Assembly (NCBI RefSeq): GCF_003610695.1
Contig: NZ_RAQH01000010.1
Span: 62,001-126,000 of the forward strand
Length of the DNA stretch: 64,000 nt
Direction of reading: 5' to 3'
From: Epilithonimonas arachidiradicis
Lineage (GTDB): Bacteria > Bacteroidota > Bacteroidia > Flavobacteriales > Weeksellaceae
Under the pieces are notes generated by a model. That model was not told the origin of the DNA and searched no databases. It saw nothing but the letters and a program-made list of their open reading frames with translations. Of the stretch, positions 52,570-60,761 are shown piece after piece. The stretch's first letter is position 1, and each line of letters starts with the position of its first letter. Position numbers and translations under genes: made by a program.

Positions 52570-53556
52570 ATGAATTGGATTTCCAGACTTTTCAACAAGC
52601 AAAATACATTTCTCTTCCTGTTGGTCGGGATGGTTATTTTAGCTAAAGTTTTCCCGTTTCAGGATTCCTATAATCAGTATTTCAATCTCACCGGCTTTAT
52701 AGATTGGGGCATTGCGGGAATTTTTCTGTTGTATGGACTGAAACTCAATCTCAAGGAAGTCATAAAAGATGTCTCCAACTGGAAACTGCATTTGCTGATT
52801 CAGTCGGGAACATTTATTATTTTTCCTTTGTTGGCGTTGATGTTTTATCCATTCTTGAAAGACACACCGTATTACAATATTTGGCTTTCGATTTTCTTTT
52901 TAGCGAGTTTGCCTTCTACGGTTTCATCATCTGTTGTAATGGTTTCCATTGCAAAAGGAAATGTCACATCAGCCATTTTCAATGCATCGATTTCCGGAAT
53001 TATCGGGATTGTAATGACGCCATTATGGATGAGTTTTTTCCTGACAGCAAATGGAGAATCTAGTAATCAATCCGAAATCATTCAGCAACTTTTGTTAAAA
53101 GTTTTATTGCCAATTATTTTAGGAATTTTACTCAATCCAATCTTCAAAAAATGGGTGATCAAATACTCCAATATTATTTCAGAATTTGACCGACTGATTA
53201 TTTTGTTGATTGTTTACGAAAGTTTCTCACACGCATTTATAGAAAATATTTTCGTTGCTGTTCCAGCTTTAGTATTTGTTGCTTTAGCTTTCAGTGTAAT
53301 ATTTTTGTTTTTTGCAACTTATTACATCCTGAAATTCATCGCCGAAAAACTGAATTTCAAACCCCAAGATGTCATCACAACAAACTTCTGTGGCTCCAAA
53401 AAATCCTTAGTTCACGGGAGTTTATTCCTTTTGGTTTTAGGAATTCCGGACGACCAAAAAGTGTTGTTTTTGTTACCGGTAATGATTTACCACAGTTTTC
53501 AATTATTCTACGTAAGTTGGTTAGCGAATAAAATTTCCAAAAGAACCAAAATTTAA
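52570..53556 (+). CDS. SBF-like (bile acid:sodium symporter family) membrane transporter
   Basis: 328 residues with nine or ten hydrophobic segments. The PF13593 SBF-like pattern is visible in WGIAGIFLLYGLKLNLKEV, LASLPSTVSSSVVMVSIAKG and NFCGSKKSLVHGSLFLLVLG. Members are putative Na+-coupled organic-anion transporters; the substrate is unknown. It is set between the two starch-degrading enzymes but has no obvious part in starch use, so its place may be accidental. ATG start, 230 nt after GH97 with repeat D in the gap. Confidence 0.85.
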   Translation: MNWISRLFNKQNTFLFLLVGMVILAKVFPFQDSYNQYFNLTGFIDWGIAGIFLLYGLKLNLKEVIKDVSNWKLHLLIQSGTFIIFPLLALMFYPFLKDTPYYNIWLSIFFLASLPSTVSSSVVMVSIAKGNVTSAIFNASISGIIGIVMTPLWMSFFLTANGESSNQSEIIQQLLLKVLLPIILGILLNPIFKKWVIKYSNIISEFDRLIILLIVYESFSHAFIENIFVAVPALVFVALAFSVIFLFFATYYILKFIAEKLNFKPQDVITTNFCGSKKSLVHGSLFLLVLGIPDDQKVLFLLPVMIYHSFQLFYVSWLANKISKRTKI

Positions 53557-53610
53557 TGTAACAATTTAAAAATCTAGCAGTTTAATAATTTTCAACAACT
53601 CAATATGTTA

Positions 53611-53690
53611 CTTTGATAAGTTTCACGCCTTTGCGAACTTTAAGATAAACATTAATCAAGAAATCTTCGTGGACTTTGTGTTCAAATTTC
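53611..53690 (+). repeat. CTTTGCGAACTT dispersed repeat, copy 2
   Basis: Starts CTTTGATAAGTTTCACGCCT, then TTGCGAACTTTAAG, and ends GGACTTTGTGTTCAAATTTC. It aligns with 36184-36262. Confidence 0.6.
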
Positions 53691-53734
53691 AGCTAAATTC
53701 ACTTGAATCTAAAAATAAATCTTAATTTTAAATA

Positions 53735-53745
53735 GACCTTAAAAA
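53735..53745 (+). promoter_or_regulatory. ACCTTAAAAA leader motif, GH13 gene
   Basis: GACCTTAAAAA ends 8 nt before the ATG at 53754; a partial second copy, AACCTT, directly precedes the start. Confidence 0.45.
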
Positions 53746-53753
53746 TTAACCTT

Positions 53754-55601
53754 ATGAAAAAAATATTAACCATTTCCGCCATCTCAATATCTGCAATTTT
53801 CTATTCTCAGGTTCAGAAAGTAGAACCAGCTTTTTGGTGGAGCGGAATGAAAAATACTGAACTACAATTGTTAGTTTACGGAAGAGACATCCAGAATCTT
53901 CAACCAGAATTCTCAACTGGAATCAAAATCAAAGAAGTCAAAAAAGTTGAAAACCCAAATTACCTTTTTGTAACTATCGACACCAACGGCGTTCAACCCG
54001 GAAAAACAAAATTGAATTTCAAAAACGGAAACAAAACCGTTAAAACCATCGATTACGAATTCAAGCAAAGACTACAAAACTCAGCAAACAGAGATTCTTA
54101 CACGTCTTCGGATGTAATGTATCTCATAATGCCGGACCGTTTTGCCAACGGAAATCCGAAAAACGACAATACGCCAGACACGGCTGAAAAAGCTGACCGA
54201 AGCAAAACTGGTGGTCGCCACGGTGGAGATATTGCCGGTATTGTAAAGAATCTGGATTACCTTCAGGAATTAGGCGTTACCACGATTTGGAATACACCTT
54301 TGTTGGAGGATAATGAACCTTCATATTCTTACCACGGCTACGCGCAAAGTGATTATTACAAAATCGACCCGCGCTACGGAACTAATGAAGATTATAAAAA
54401 TCTGGCGGACGAACTTCATAAAAGAAAAATGAAACTCGTGATGGATTATGTCACGAATCATTGGGGTTCGAAAAGTTGGATTATCAAAGATTTGCCTTCA
54501 AAAGATTGGATTCATTATTGGAACGGACAGGAAAATGGGTTCCAGAGAAGCAATTACAGAATGACAACACAGTTCGATAGCAACGCAGCCAAAGTAGACG
54601 AAGCAGCTTGTATGGATGGCTGGTTCGATACAACAATGCCGGATATGAATCAGAGCAATCCAATGGTTGTAACTTATATGGCTCAGAACGCAATCTGGTG
54701 GATTGAATATGCAGGTCTGGACGGGTTCCGTGTGGACACTTATTCTTACAACGATAAAAAAGGAATTGCAGATTGGACAAAAAGAATTACCGACGAATAT
54801 CCAAAATTCAATATTGTTGGCGAAGTCTGGATGCACGATCAGGCGCAGATGTCTTATTGGCAGAAGGATTCCAAAATTGCGGCGATAGAAGGTTACAATT
54901 CTTATTTGCCTTCTGTGATGGATTTTACGCTTCACGATGCTCTTGGTCAGGTTTTCCGCGAAGATGCTGGTTGGGATTCCGGAATGCAGAGAGTTTATGA
55001 TAATCTGGCGAACGATTTTCTTTATCCGGATATCAATAATCTTTTGGTTTTTGCTGAGAATCACGATACGAACAGATTTAATCAAATTTTTCCAAAAGTT
55101 GAAGATTACAAATTAGCAATGAGTTTGATTTTGACCATTCGTGGAATTCCGCAACTATATTACGGTTCCGAAATCGGAATGGCTGGCGACAAAAACAAAG
55201 GTGGTGACGGCGAGATCCGTAAAGATTTTCCAGGAGGTTGGGCTGGCGATGCGCACAATGCTTTCATAAAATCCGGAAGAACAGCTTCTCAAAACGAATA
55301 TTTTGATTACACCAAAAAACTTCTGAATTGGAGAAAAACAAACGAAGCGGTTCATACAGGGAAAACTTTGCATTATATCCCCAACAACAACGTTTACGTT
55401 TATTTCCGATATACGGATAACAAAAGGGTAATGGTCGTTATCAATAACAACAAGGAAAATCAAAACTTAGATTTGAAACGTTTTTCTGAAGGTCTGAAGA
55501 ATTTCACAAAAGGAAAAGATATTATTTCTGACAAAGAGTTTGATTTGAAAACAAATTTGTCTGTTCCTGCAAAATCTTCATTAATTTTAGAATTAAAATG
55601 A
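53754..55601 (+). CDS. GH13 alpha-amylase (neopullulanase/cyclomaltodextrinase type, SusA-like)
   Basis: 615 residues with signal peptide MKKILTISAISISAIFYSQ. The N-terminal ~100 residues (EPAFWWSGMKNTELQLLVYG) match the cyclomaltodextrinase N-terminal domain. The barrel begins at VMYLIMPDRFANGNP. Conserved regions: DYVTNH (231-236), GFRVDTYSY with nucleophile Asp328, GEVW with acid/base Glu357, and FAENHDT with Asp438. The C-terminal domain ends LSVPAKSSLILELK. It cuts alpha-1,4 bonds in maltodextrins or pullulan, probably in the periplasm, feeding GH97 and the MFS transporter. Confidence 0.94.
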   Translation: MKKILTISAISISAIFYSQVQKVEPAFWWSGMKNTELQLLVYGRDIQNLQPEFSTGIKIKEVKKVENPNYLFVTIDTNGVQPGKTKLNFKNGNKTVKTIDYEFKQRLQNSANRDSYTSSDVMYLIMPDRFANGNPKNDNTPDTAEKADRSKTGGRHGGDIAGIVKNLDYLQELGVTTIWNTPLLEDNEPSYSYHGYAQSDYYKIDPRYGTNEDYKNLADELHKRKMKLVMDYVTNHWGSKSWIIKDLPSKDWIHYWNGQENGFQRSNYRMTTQFDSNAAKVDEAACMDGWFDTTMPDMNQSNPMVVTYMAQNAIWWIEYAGLDGFRVDTYSYNDKKGIADWTKRITDEYPKFNIVGEVWMHDQAQMSYWQKDSKIAAIEGYNSYLPSVMDFTLHDALGQVFREDAGWDSGMQRVYDNLANDFLYPDINNLLVFAENHDTNRFNQIFPKVEDYKLAMSLILTIRGIPQLYYGSEIGMAGDKNKGGDGEIRKDFPGGWAGDAHNAFIKSGRTASQNEYFDYTKKLLNWRKTNEAVHTGKTLHYIPNNNVYVYFRYTDNKRVMVVINNNKENQNLDLKRFSEGLKNFTKGKDIISDKEFDLKTNLSVPAKSSLILELK

Positions 55602-55672
55602 TAGAATTCAAAACAAGAAAATGTAATTGAGTTCCCGAACAAATTTTAAAATCGTTTAATTATATTTTGAAT

Positions 55673-56145
55673 ATGAAAAATCAATTGCAATTGGCCAATC
55701 GTTTTCGGGAAGTTATCCTGAATGGAACCTGGATTGCGAACACCAATTTCAAAGACCAATTAGATAATTTAGATTATAAAATTGCTGCCACTAAGGTAGT
55801 AAACCTTAATACGATTGCTGTTCTTGCACAACATATTCATTATTATATCAAAGGAATTAAAAATGTTTTGCTTGGTGGCGATTTGGAAATAAGGGATAAA
55901 TTCAGTTTCGATTTTCCACCAATAGAATCTCAACAACAATGGGATAATTTCCTTACTGGATTTTGGAGAGATTCCGAAGGATTTGCAAAACTGATAGAAA
56001 TCTGCCGGAAGAAAAACTCAATACTGATTTTATTGACGAAAAATACGGAACATACATCAGAAATCTTGACGGAATGATAGAGCATAGTTATTATCACCTC
56101 GGTCAGATCGTGTTAATCAAAAAAATTATAGAAACTCAAAAATAA
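55673..56145 (+). pseudogene. DinB family protein gene, frameshifted
   Basis: Frame 1 from the ATG at 55673 encodes MKNQLQLANRFREVILNGTW through DSEGFAKLIE, then runs into an unrelated tail that ends at 56077. The second frame resumes with LPEEKLNTDFIDEKYGTYIR, then NLDGMIEHSYYHLGQIVLIKK, the typical DinB/DUF1572 C-terminus with its metal-binding His, up to 56145. One additional A in the run at 55998-56000 (GAAATCTG to GAAAATCTG) would restore a single ~157-residue protein. Either a real loss of function or a sequencing/assembly error. A further 8 nt lead to the next gene. Confidence 0.8.
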
Positions 56146-56152
56146 ACTCGAA

Positions 56153-56668
56153 ATGAAAAGAATAATTTCCATTTTTATACTATCTTTTTTGATATTTTCG
56201 GTTCCTGTTTCTGCACAGAAAAAGGGCTTTTACGAGAATGTTCAGAAAAAAAATATCAACAAATTACTGGACGATTTCAATACGTTTGCAGCTAACGCAG
56301 ATTTCGAAAAATATTTTGATTGCTTCGCAGAAGAATCAACGTTTATCGGAACGGATGCAACAGAAGTTTGGAACAAGAAAGAATTCAAGGATTGGGCAAA
56401 ACCATTTTTCGATAAGAAAACAACCTGGAATTTCAAATCCTTAAAACGAAATATCTATTTCAGCAAAGACGGAAATTATGCTTGGTTCGATGAGATTCTC
56501 GATACGCAGATGAAAATCTGCAGAGGTTCTGGTGTACTTGAAAAAATCAGCGGAAAATGGAAGGTGAAACAATACGTTCTTTCCGCAACCATCCCGAATG
56601 AAGTGATAGATGAAGTCACCAAAATCAAAACGCCGATCGAGGATGCTTTGATTCAGAAATTAAAATAA
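56153..56668 (+). CDS. Exported SnoaL-like/NTF2-fold protein
   Basis: 171 residues. Signal peptide MKRIISIFILSFLIFSVPVSA. The mature part has the SnoaL_3/DUF4440 pattern: NKLLDDFNTFAANADFEKYF then DCFAEESTFIGTDATEVWNK, and the strand pair AWFDEILDT and GVLEKISGKWKVKQYVLS. NTF2 folds bind small ligands; no catalytic residues can be assigned here. It follows the DinB remnant by 7 nt and precedes the MFS gene by 22 nt. Confidence 0.82.
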   Translation: MKRIISIFILSFLIFSVPVSAQKKGFYENVQKKNINKLLDDFNTFAANADFEKYFDCFAEESTFIGTDATEVWNKKEFKDWAKPFFDKKTTWNFKSLKRNIYFSKDGNYAWFDEILDTQMKICRGSGVLEKISGKWKVKQYVLSATIPNEVIDEVTKIKTPIEDALIQKLK

Positions 56669-56675
56669 TATATAA

Positions 56676-56686
56676 AACCTTAAAAA
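56676..56686 (+). promoter_or_regulatory. ACCTTAAAAA leader motif, MFS gene
   Basis: AACCTTAAAAA lies at 56676-56686, 4 nt before the ATG at 56691, directly after the SnoaL stop. Confidence 0.4.
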
Positions 56687-56690
56687 TAAA

Positions 56691-58070
56691 ATGAAAAAAA
56701 AAATAAAACCGAATCTTTCCATCGCTCAGATTATCAATATGAGTATGGGATTTTTGGGAATCCAAATGGCGTTTGGCTTGCAGAACGGAAATGCCAGCAG
56801 AATTTTAGCAAATCTTGGCGCTGATGTTCACGAATTGTCTTGGTTTTGGTTGGTGGCGCCTGTTACGGGATTAATCGTTCAGCCGATTATCGGACACATG
56901 GGAGACAACACCTGGAGTCCGTTGGGAAGAAGAAAACCCTATTTTTTGATTGGTGCAGTTTTATGTGCCATCGGATTGGTTCTCCTTCCAAACGCTGCTT
57001 CCGTGACTAATCTTATCGCAGCTAATGTATTATTGCTTGCAGTAATTTTCTTAGCAATGATGGATGCGTCTATCAATGTAGCAATGGAACCTTTCCGAGC
57101 ACTGGTCGGGGATATGCTTCCAAAACATCAGGGAACAATCGGGTTTTCCGTTCAAACGATTTTGATCGGAATTGGTGCGGTAATCGGTTCTTACCTTCCG
57201 GATTGGCTTACCAAACTAGGAATCTCGAATGTTGCTCTGGAAGGGTTTGTGGCAGATAACGTGATTTTCTCTTTTTATGTTGGGGCAGGATTTTTAATTC
57301 TGACTATTCTTTACACGATTCTGACTACGAAAGAATATTCTCCGGAAGAATTTGCATCTTTCGAAGACGGAAAAGAAGTTGCAGAACCTTCCAAATTCTC
57401 AGACATTTTCAAGGATTTTGCGAACATTCCTGCCCAAATGAAAAGATTAGGAATTGTTCAGTTCTTTTCTTGGTTTGCTTTATTCACAATGTGGGTTTTC
57501 ACAACAAGTGCTTTGGCAACGCATCATTTTGGGTTGTCTCCGGAAGATACACATTCGGAAGCTTTTAATAATGCCGGAGATTTAACAGGAAAATTATTCG
57601 GGATGTATAACCTTTGGGCTATTCCGTTTGCATTTTTGCTAACACCGATTGCCAAATTCTTAGGCAAAAAACAAACGCACGCTTTGGCTTTATTATCAGG
57701 AGGTTTGGGATTGATTTCGATGTATTTTATTAAGGACACATCGTTGCTTTGGATTTCTATGATAGGATTGGGATTTGCTTGGGCAAGTATTTTAGCAATG
57801 CCTTATGCGATGTTGATTGAAGTGATTCCGCAAAGAAAAATGGGTGTTTATATGGGAATTTTTAATTTCTTTATCGTCATTCCTCAAATCATTAACGGAA
57901 TTTTCGGTGGACCGATTGTCTCCAATATTTTTGGAAAAATGGCGATTGATTACGTGGTGGTCGGCGGCATTTGTATGCTAATTGGTGCAGTCGTTACAAT
58001 GATTTTCATCAAATCAGATGACGAAACACCAAAAGAAATTGAAGAAGAAATCCAGCAGGTTCATTTTTAA
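56691..58070 (+). CDS. MFS sugar transporter (maltose/SLC45-like)
   Basis: 459 residues, twelve membrane segments. The start SIAQIINMSMGFLGIQMAFG then LQNGNASRILANLG, and the loop GDNTWSPLGRRKPYFLIGAV, match the inner-membrane maltose/sucrose permeases (GPH-like, SLC45-like) found in Bacteroidota starch loci. It probably brings maltose or short dextrins into the cytoplasm, completing the SusC-GH13-GH97 route. The stop overlaps the start of the 74-residue gene (TAATG). Confidence 0.9.
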   Translation: MKKKIKPNLSIAQIINMSMGFLGIQMAFGLQNGNASRILANLGADVHELSWFWLVAPVTGLIVQPIIGHMGDNTWSPLGRRKPYFLIGAVLCAIGLVLLPNAASVTNLIAANVLLLAVIFLAMMDASINVAMEPFRALVGDMLPKHQGTIGFSVQTILIGIGAVIGSYLPDWLTKLGISNVALEGFVADNVIFSFYVGAGFLILTILYTILTTKEYSPEEFASFEDGKEVAEPSKFSDIFKDFANIPAQMKRLGIVQFFSWFALFTMWVFTTSALATHHFGLSPEDTHSEAFNNAGDLTGKLFGMYNLWAIPFAFLLTPIAKFLGKKQTHALALLSGGLGLISMYFIKDTSLLWISMIGLGFAWASILAMPYAMLIEVIPQRKMGVYMGIFNFFIVIPQIINGIFGGPIVSNIFGKMAIDYVVVGGICMLIGAVVTMIFIKSDDETPKEIEEEIQQVHF

Positions 58071-58294
58071 TGAATTATAAAAAGATTCTTTTATTAAGTA
58101 TTTTGCTTATAATTCTTTCGGTAATAATGTTTTTAACCGGAATAGGATTGTTTGCATACAAAGGAAATCAAGTGGACCCATTAATTGTTAAATTAGGAGA
58201 AATTAGTTTTGTCTTTTGGATACCAACTTTAGTTTTAGGAATTTTATTATTCTTCATTTCAATAGTATTATTGGGACGAAATAAATCAAAATAG
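58070..58294 (+). CDS. Small two-pass membrane protein
   Basis: 74 residues with hydrophobic segments at ~5-27 (ILLLSILLIILSVIMFLTGI) and ~47-68 (FVFWIPTLVLGILLFFISIV). Its ATG overlaps the MFS stop codon, so it is translationally coupled to the transporter. It may be an accessory subunit or unrelated; no family recognised. A strong terminator follows. Confidence 0.65.
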   Translation: MNYKKILLLSILLIILSVIMFLTGIGLFAYKGNQVDPLIVKLGEISFVFWIPTLVLGILLFFISIVLLGRNKSK

Positions 58295-58304
58295 TATAAC
58301 TATT

Positions 58305-58330
58305 AAATCCACCAAATCGGTGGATTTTTC
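58305..58330 (+). terminator. Intrinsic terminator of the MFS operon
   Basis: AAATCCACC (58305-58313) and GGTGGATTT (58319-58327), a perfect 9-bp stem with a 5-nt loop and T residues behind. Confidence 0.85.
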
Positions 58331-58416
58331 GTTCTTATCCTACGTCAATGTGTAAGAGTTTTCAAAGCTGGAAATTTGTATCAACAAAAAAGCCTAACAA
58401 TTAAAATCAATTTATA

Positions 58417-59136
58417 ATGAAAACAGTATATCACAAATCAGACAGCAGAGGTTATGCTAACCATGGTTGGTTAAAAAGTCATCACACTTTTAGCTTTGCC
58501 AACTATCACAATCCGGAAAGAACACATTTTGGTGTTCTCAGAGTGTTGAATGACGATTTTGTAGAAGGTGGAATGGGATTCGGGAGACATCCGCACCGCG
58601 ATATGGAAATCATCTCGATTCCTTTGGAAGGCGATTTGCGACACGGCGATAATATGGGCAATTCCGGAATCATCAAAAAAGGCGATATCCAGGTGATGTC
58701 TGCAGGAACCGGAATTATGCACAGCGAAGAAAACGCCACCGAACAACCTGTCAAATTCTTACAAATCTGGGTGATCCCCAACAAAACTGATGTTACACCA
58801 AGATACGATCAAATCAACATCGAGGAACAATCTGTACAGAATGATTTTCAGCAGATTCTTTCTCCTAACGCAGATGACGCCGGTGTCTGGATTCATCAGG
58901 ATGCGTGGTTCAATTTGGCAAGATTTGACAAAGGCTTTTCTAAGGAATACAACATCCATAAATCAGGAAATGGCGTGTATGTATTTGTCATCAAAGGAAA
59001 AGCAAAAATCGGTGACCAAATCCTCGATGAAAGAGACGGTTTGGGAATATCGGAGACAGAAAGTTTTGCGTTAGAAGCTGAAGAAAATTCCGAAATACTA
59101 CTAATGGAAGTTCCAATGCAGTTACCACAATCTTAA
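58417..59136 (+). CDS. Pirin family protein (YhhW-like)
   Basis: 239 residues, bicupin. The metal site of the N-terminal cupin is complete: His58 and His60 in GRHPHRDMEI, His102 and Glu104 in IMHSEEN, matching the quercetin-2,3-dioxygenase-like YhhW. Pirins bind iron; the physiological role in bacteria is unclear. Cytoplasmic, single gene. Confidence 0.92.
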   Translation: MKTVYHKSDSRGYANHGWLKSHHTFSFANYHNPERTHFGVLRVLNDDFVEGGMGFGRHPHRDMEIISIPLEGDLRHGDNMGNSGIIKKGDIQVMSAGTGIMHSEENATEQPVKFLQIWVIPNKTDVTPRYDQINIEEQSVQNDFQQILSPNADDAGVWIHQDAWFNLARFDKGFSKEYNIHKSGNGVYVFVIKGKAKIGDQILDERDGLGISETESFALEAEENSEILLMEVPMQLPQS

Positions 59137-59200
59137 TTTTTTAATAAATTTTTAAGAAAAATACATCAGACTCGGTATAAGATTTGTCCTCAAAAAATCT

Positions 59201-59208
59201 TAAATTTG
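59201..59208 (+). promoter_or_regulatory. Putative -7 box of purD
   Basis: TAAATTTG matches TAnnTTTG, 31 nt before the ATG. A TTTG at 59183-59186 is only 14 nt away, short for a -33 box. Confidence 0.4.
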
Positions 59209-59239
59209 GCACTTTAAAAAGTTAAACTGAAAACATAAT

Positions 59240-60478
59240 ATGAGATTACTTATTGTAGGAAACGGTGGACGTGCTTCTGCCTTGGCTACCAAGCTAAGCG
59301 AGGACAACAGAATTACGAAGATGTACTTTGCACCTGGTAATGCCACTACCGAAAAACTGGGAGAAAATATCAACGAAACAGACATCATTGCATTGAGAGA
59401 TTTTGCGATCAAACACAAGGTAGATTTGACCATTGTTGGTCCGGAAGCACCTTTGGTAGAGGGGATAGTGGATGAGTTTAAAAAAGTTGACCTCAAGGTT
59501 TTCGGTCCTGCAAAAAAAGCAGCTTCATTGGAAGGTAGCAAGGCATTCTCAAAAAAGTTTATGAAAACTTACGGAATCAAAACGGCGCAATCCGTGACAT
59601 TTGATTCTTACGCAGAAGCTAAGGAATACTTGCAGAAGCAAAAATTTCCTATAGTCATCAAAGCGAGTGGATTAGCGGGTGGAAAAGGTGTGGTCATCGC
59701 CGAGAATCTTGAAGATGCAGAAGGAACGATCCACGATTTTATGATTAAAAGAATCTTTGGCGATGCCGGGATTCAGGTGATCATCGAAGAATTTTTGCAA
59801 GGTTTCGAAGCATCTATTATTGGTGTTTCCAATGGTGAAAAGATTTTCCCTTTCATTCCTGCAAAAGATTACAAAAAAGTCGGAAATGGTGACAAAGGCC
59901 CAAACACAGGTGGGATGGGTTCTGCAGCGCCAAGTCCGGAATTTACAGATGAGCATCAGAAAGATTTCGTAGAGCATATTATGAATCCAACCGTTGAAGG
60001 TCTTAAAAAAGAAGGTCTTAGCTTCAAAGGATTTATTTTCTTCGGATTAATGGTGACTAAGAACGGGACTTACTTGTTGGAATACAATATGAGACTGGGC
60101 GACCCGGAAACTCAGGTGCTTCTACCGTTGTTGGAAAATAACCTGGTAGATGTTATCGAGGATTGTCTTCACGGCAGAGAGTTGGAGCTGAAATTCAAAA
60201 ACAAAAAAGCGGTTTGTCTTGTAGTGTGTTCCGGAGGTTATCCTCAGAACCACGAGACAGGCTTCGAGATAACAGGTGCGGAAAAAGTGAAAAACAGTAC
60301 GCTGCTTTACGCCGGCGCAGATTACAGAGGCGACCGTGTGATTTCCACAGGCGGTAGAGTTCTGAATCTTGTAGCTTTGGGGGACACATTCGAGGAAGCA
60401 CGCAAAAAAGTGTACGAAGACGCAGTGCCTGTAGATTTTGACTACGGATTTTATAGAGACGATATTGCGAAATTCTAA
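59240..60478 (+). CDS. purD: Phosphoribosylamine--glycine ligase
   Basis: 412 residues, normal for PurD (GAR synthetase). It joins phosphoribosylamine and glycine with ATP in de novo purine synthesis. N-terminal MRLLIVGNGGRASALATKLS; ATP-grasp loop ASGLAGGKGVVIAENLEDAE; the signature YNMRLGDPETQVLLP carries Mg ligands, and PNTGGMGSAAPSPEF is typical. Stand-alone gene, not in a pur cluster, with a strong GNRA-loop terminator. guaA, another purine gene, lies 1.1 kb downstream. Confidence 0.96.
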   Translation: MRLLIVGNGGRASALATKLSEDNRITKMYFAPGNATTEKLGENINETDIIALRDFAIKHKVDLTIVGPEAPLVEGIVDEFKKVDLKVFGPAKKAASLEGSKAFSKKFMKTYGIKTAQSVTFDSYAEAKEYLQKQKFPIVIKASGLAGGKGVVIAENLEDAEGTIHDFMIKRIFGDAGIQVIIEEFLQGFEASIIGVSNGEKIFPFIPAKDYKKVGNGDKGPNTGGMGSAAPSPEFTDEHQKDFVEHIMNPTVEGLKKEGLSFKGFIFFGLMVTKNGTYLLEYNMRLGDPETQVLLPLLENNLVDVIEDCLHGRELELKFKNKKAVCLVVCSGGYPQNHETGFEITGAEKVKNSTLLYAGADYRGDRVISTGGRVLNLVALGDTFEEARKKVYEDAVPVDFDYGFYRDDIAKF

Positions 60479-60485
60479 AATATAC

Positions 60486-60519
60486 AGAGATGTTGGGCGA
60501 CCAATGTCTCTTTTTTTTT
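60486..60519 (+). terminator. Intrinsic terminator of purD with GCGA tetraloop
   Basis: AGAGATGTTGG (60486-60496), loop GCGA, CCAATGTCTCT (60501-60511): an 11-bp stem with two G-U pairs, followed by a T9 run that merges into repeat E. Confidence 0.85.
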
Positions 60520-60606
60520 AGGAGCTGATCCCGCTTTCCACTCATACTCCTCGCGCCGCCGCAATTGCCAACGCCTGCTGTGGGGTATCCGTTACAATCG
60601 GGGCTA
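60512..60606 (+). repeat. Structured dispersed repeat, copy E
   Basis: Starts TTTTTAGGAGCTGATCCCGC; ends TCCGTTACAATCGGGGCTAG. The central stem is ATACTCC (60544-60550)/GGGGTAT (60582-60588) with one G-U pair. It follows purD in its orientation. Confidence 0.85.
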
Positions 60607-60761
60607 GTTTGCAATTCGGAAACTGAGATATGGAAATTTATTTAATAGAAAGTCTTCCAGAACCTCAGCCTGATACTGCTGAATAATATTAGATTTATCA
60701 TACTGAGCTTATCGTAATGTTTAATTCATAATTAATAACTTATAATTCATAATTAAAAAAA

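Noticed and set aside
54498-55085. 195-codon antisense frame opposite the GH13 gene
   Set aside because: The sense strand carries all GH13 conserved regions. No initiation signal or motif supports the antisense frame.
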